From NCBI GenBank assembly GCA_028274465.1, contig CM051456.1, positions 125,132,880 to 125,196,879 of the forward strand: a DNA stretch of 64,000 bases, written 5' to 3'. Shown piece after piece: positions 60,814-64,000 of the stretch. The position numbers were made by a program, and so were the translations under genes. The stretch is from Plantago ovata. Lineage: Eukaryota > Streptophyta > Magnoliopsida > Lamiales > Plantaginaceae. The notes beneath the pieces were generated by a model, which was given only the letters and a program-made list of their open reading frames with translations, was not told where the DNA came from and made no database searches. Numbering within the stretch: the first letter of the stretch is position 1; each line of letters begins with the position of its first letter.

Positions 60814-60826
60814 GGTTTATATAGTT
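60814..60826 (-). promoter_or_regulatory. TATA box of polygalacturonase gene
   Basis: Minus-strand ACTATATAAACCTCC about 70 bp upstream of the start codon, a normal plant arrangement. Confidence 0.5.
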
Positions 60827-61777
60827 AGCATGCTCTGCTAAAAAGGCAATGTTATAGATTGAAATCTCAAGTATGCCCTTTTTGTCTGTCATCATGAAGT
60901 TATAGCATAAGTTGCTCTTTTGATTACCTCTTTTTGGAAAGATGTAGTATGTATGAAATACATTTAAAAGTCCCCTGAACATTTTTATATTATTGGAAAG
61001 TTTGTTTATGTTGTTGATTCCTGGTCAGTGTTGTAAAGTTAAGTTCTTTCTTGCTGTTTGTGAAAGTTGTTTATGTTTTGTTGTGTTATCCTTAAGATTA
61101 ACAAAGAATTAGTGGAACTTAACATGTACTAATAGTCGTACAACGCTCTGTACAACTAATGTTTATGTTTCTGATTATTGTTTAATTAGGCTTAAACAAT
61201 AATCGATCAGAAAGGCTTTCTGGAAACAAAAATGCAAAGTTACCCCCACTCCACCAATCTGCAGACTGCAATACCGTTCGATAAATTATACGGTGAGGCA
61301 GTATAGCATATTATAGCAAAGAGTACAGAATCGTTCACTAAAACCTCAGCCGAAAAGGAAAAAAGTGCCACATTAAACTATCAAAAAGGCTCTCAAACTT
61401 TAATTTCTCAAAATATAGTTGATGGATAGAGTAATTAAGCCTTGGTAGTTTACTTTAGCTCATGTATTATGAGAGTTTGTTAGATATTAATGAGGATGAT
61501 GAGATGATTGTAGGTCTCATAGATTCTAGTTCACTTATGAGAATGGCCTATTAAGGTTGTCCTTCTGCACCACATGTTTGTTTATTACCCAAATCATTAA
61601 TGGATCTGGACAAATTTACATGAAACCTTGAACGGCAGTTCATTGGAAAAGAGCATAGTAGTCAGTAGACTATTCATGAGTATTTGAGTTCATTTGAGGA
61701 ATAATTAGAAATTGTGATTTATGATAACATGTGGGAAGAAAAAGGGGGAATTAAAGCATGCAGGGGCTCTTATTTAA
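60827..61777. other. Intergenic, nothing recognised
   Basis: Upstream flank of the polygalacturonase gene. No element recognised. Confidence 0.35.
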
Positions 61778-62622
61778 AGTAATATAATAAGCCTGTTGAT
61801 TCAATCAATTGATTGACTTACCAATTAATTTTAAACCGTTGATCTTACTTATTCAGTTTCAATCTGGTGCGTACATGTGTCATTAATTATTTTTTCCTTT
61901 TGAAATTCCTATTTTGATATTTGATATAAAAAAAATTATTGAGATATTTAATTTTATCGGGTTGGTGACTAATATTTTATTATTCGTGCAAATCCAGGAA
62001 TGCAAACGTGCATGTACGTATCCTAGCCTACAGAAATCTAATTAATTTAAGTATATATGTGATTGATCATCACTATATATTGATCATCAAACTCATAAAG
62101 TACATGAGTAACATCATAAATCCGGTTTATGAAATAATTCTCCAGTTCACATGATCAGTATATTTAAATCAAGTGTAAACTACACATTGATAGCCAGATT
62201 AGGCAATACAGCATATACTGATGCTCGATATCAGACATTCCAACCCTTTAAAAATTAAAACCTTAAACCTTGAAAATATATAACTCTTGTTTCAGCATTA
62301 CTCTTTAGAATATTATTAGGGCTACTAGCTCTTCAACTTCAAAGGATAAGATTCAGGATTTTGCACCTAATTAATTAACCAACCTAACTAGCTAGCTAAT
62401 TAAGAAAAAACTGCAGGCTTGAATAGTAATATATGTCATACAACTTTATGTTAAAAAATAAAAAGTTAAGAAGAGAATAAATAAAAAAGAAAAAAATTAC
62501 GTCAATAATTAAAGTAATATAATAAGCCGGTTGATTTACCCAATTGATTGACCTACCAATCAATTTTAATCCGTTGATCTTGCTTATCCAATTTCAATCT
62601 GGTGCGTATATGTGTCATTAGT
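61778..62622. repeat. Direct repeat of about 113 bp (61778-61890 and 62511-62622)
   Basis: Both copies read AAAGTAATATAATAAGCC(T/G)G, then a central AATTGATTGAC(T/C)TACCAAT and TTTCAATCTGGTGCGTA(C/T)A, at roughly 88-90% identity. The second copy lies inside the foldback element at 62431-62855, the first outside it. Confidence 0.8.
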
Positions 62623-62855
62623 TAATTAAAATATGTAGAGTTCGAATCCTTTTGGTCTGATTTTTCTCCATTATTTTTATTATTATTTTTATTGAAGGTG
62701 TTGGTTCGAATCTTGTTGGCGTGATTTTTCTCTATTATTTGTATCATTATTTTAGTTGAAGGTGTTGGGTTCGAATCTTATTGACGTAATTTTCTTCTTT
62801 TTTATTTATTCTCTTCTTAAATTTTTATTTTTTAACATAAAGTTGTATGATGTAT
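62431..62855. mobile_element. Foldback element, 425 bp, 75-bp inverted repeats
   Basis: Left arm 62431-62505 (CATACAACTTTATGTTAAAA ... AAATTACGTCAA) and right arm 62781-62855 are inverted copies with only a few mismatches. The interior holds the direct-repeat copy plus three roughly 65-bp tandem units beginning GGTTCGAATC(C/T)T (62639, 62702, 62767). It has no coding capacity. The target duplication is unclear. Confidence 0.75.
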
Positions 62856-62905
62856 TATACTTAATTTTAAAAATAACCATGATATGTTCTTATAAAAAAA
62901 GACAT

Positions 62906-63000
62906 ACTTCCTCCGTCCAATAATAAATGTAACACTTGATTTTGTTGACTTTTCGATGGTCATTTTGACCTTAAATTATTCTTAAATCATACGATAAAAA
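62906..63000. mobile_element. Half of a Stowaway-like MITE
   Basis: TA followed by CTTCCTCCGTCCAATAATAA ... GTTGACTTTTCGATGGTCAT ... TTTGACCTTAAA matches the left arm of the MITE at 50966. The right arm is missing. Confidence 0.55.
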
Positions 63001-63386
63001 TAACTAAAAACATCATATTATGAAACTAGAATGTTTATATGAAGCACTTGACAATATATTCAACTGATGAAGAATACCAATTAACATGCGAAAAAGATGC
63101 ATTGCAGATTTTGAAGTTGAATGTTTCCAAAGTCTAGAGATGTATCTGATGGTTCTTAACTCATCGGAAGAATACTTTTCGTATGTCTAATATAGTTCAA
63201 TTCAAAACTATTAATTGCATAACTACAAAAACTATATACATTTATAGCACACCATTTATATTAAGTTTAATTACTCAATTAGTTATTTTTTTATTACGTT
63301 TGAAGTCATTATGTGAAGATTATATATTCACTCCATTTATTTCAATATATTATTTAATAAAACAATAATGTTTTACAAGATTACGC

Positions 63387-63419
63387 TTCACACGCGTAGC
63401 GTGTGAACGCGATTTCTAG
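63387..63419 (+). mobile_element. Helitron 3' terminus
   Basis: A perfect 9-bp-arm hairpin (TTCACACGC GTA GCGTGTGAA, 63387-63407), 8 nt, then CTAG at 63416-63419 followed by T. A short GC-rich hairpin a few nt before CTRR, with T as the next base, is the defining 3' end of Helitron rolling-circle transposons and closely resembles Arabidopsis ATREP ends. The 5' end (TC after A) could not be located, and no Rep/helicase coding is present in the window. Confidence 0.7.
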
Positions 63420-63979
63420 TTTGATAATGTGGCACGTACTAATCAAAAATCACAATTTAAGCGAATATGAACTAAACCGAATTTAATAAATTTGAATTTA
63501 ACTAACTGAAATCATGTTTTCCAAATGCTACAGAAAAAAAAATAAATCTTAGTCCTCAAATCGATCAAAACTTGTAATATACCAACACGAAACTAATATT
63601 CCGCCGCTATTATTTTTTTCTTCTTAGAGGACAAATTGACAACATAGGAGGAAGCTATCATCATGGAACGGATGTACTACAATATAAATTATTTTGAAAA
63701 AGGAAATCACATCTTGTCGTAAGTATATGATTTATTCAATCATCATTTTGACATTTTCCATCTTGTGTCCAATTGTGTTTGGCCGTTTATTAGAAGATAC
63801 TTTCTAGATGGCGTCGAAAAGTAAGAGTCAGTGAGTCGCTTCTACTTCTTTGACTTGAAACTCTTTACATGTTCTTCATTACTTCTCAGTTCATAATTAT
63901 TTCATCATTTGATATACCTAGTAGTGAATTTTTTTTTTTCTTGAGTAGCTAGCAGAAGAATAAAGCACAGAAGCAAGCC
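63420..63979. other. Intergenic / possible 5' flank of next gene
   Basis: Nothing recognised. If the ATG at 63980 is real, the last few hundred bases would be promoter and leader. Confidence 0.3.
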
Positions 63980-64000
63980 ATGGTTGTGAACCAATCAGGA
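63980..64000 (+). CDS. Possible start of a gene running off the window
   Basis: AAGCCATGGTT has a plant-like start context (CCATGG) and opens MVVNQSG before the window ends. Seven codons cannot be identified, and the next exon is not visible. Confidence 0.2.

Overview
The window is nuclear DNA of a flowering plant, almost certainly a eudicot. Genes have many short exons joined at GT-AG (occasionally GC-AG) introns, intergenic DNA is AT-rich, and MITEs, SINE/LINE remnants, an LTR element and a Helitron end are scattered between and inside genes. I cannot place it to family. Exon boundaries below were worked out by hand from splice signals, reading-frame continuity and recognised protein families. 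No alignment or transcript data were available.

Layout. 1-3989 (+): 3' ten exons of a clathrin adaptor AP-1 mu subunit, cut by the window edge. 3990-6673: convergent intergenic DNA with a tRNA-derived SINE, a decayed LINE RNase H fragment and an 8-bp-TSD hAT MITE. 6674-9763 (-): an alpha/beta-hydrolase lipase-like protein in eight exons. 9764-17868: gene-poor, with a near-perfect 74-bp palindrome and a 5'-truncated LINE copy flanked by a perfect 20-bp target duplication. 17869-21362 (-): a neprosin-domain (DUF239) protein. 21363-31851: gene-poor, with MITEs and a complete non-autonomous LTR element (25210-26830). 31852-42565 (-): alpha-glucan water dikinase (GWD1/R1/SEX1), about 34 exons, which phosphorylates starch in plastids. 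42566-46284: promoter with two CACGTG boxes, repeats and a LINE tail. 46285-56324: three single-exon secreted PMEI/invertase-inhibitor-like genes on the minus strand, with a small mitoribosome-like protein (54856-55257, +) between the second and third. A 2.1-kb TIR element and a hAT element lie between the first two PMEI genes. 58654-60747 (-): a GH28 polygalacturonase gene carrying a one-base frameshift. 60748-64000: repeats, a foldback element, a Helitron 3' end and possibly the first codons of another gene.

How the genes relate: the three PMEI-like genes and the polygalacturonase all belong to pectin/cell-wall or apoplastic sugar biology and sit within about 14.5 kb. The other genes (vesicle coat, lipase, peptidase, starch kinase) look functionally independent.

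The most interesting observation is at the 5' end of the GWD gene. A diverged 92-bp tandem duplication breaks the transit-peptide reading frame. Each copy carries an AG|GT at the same internal position, so splicing from copy 1 to copy 2 would remove exactly 92 nt, restore the frame and give a GWD-like N-terminus. That is the arrangement expected for an intron born by tandem duplication. A competing model, in which translation starts within the duplication at 42332, must be tested with RNA.
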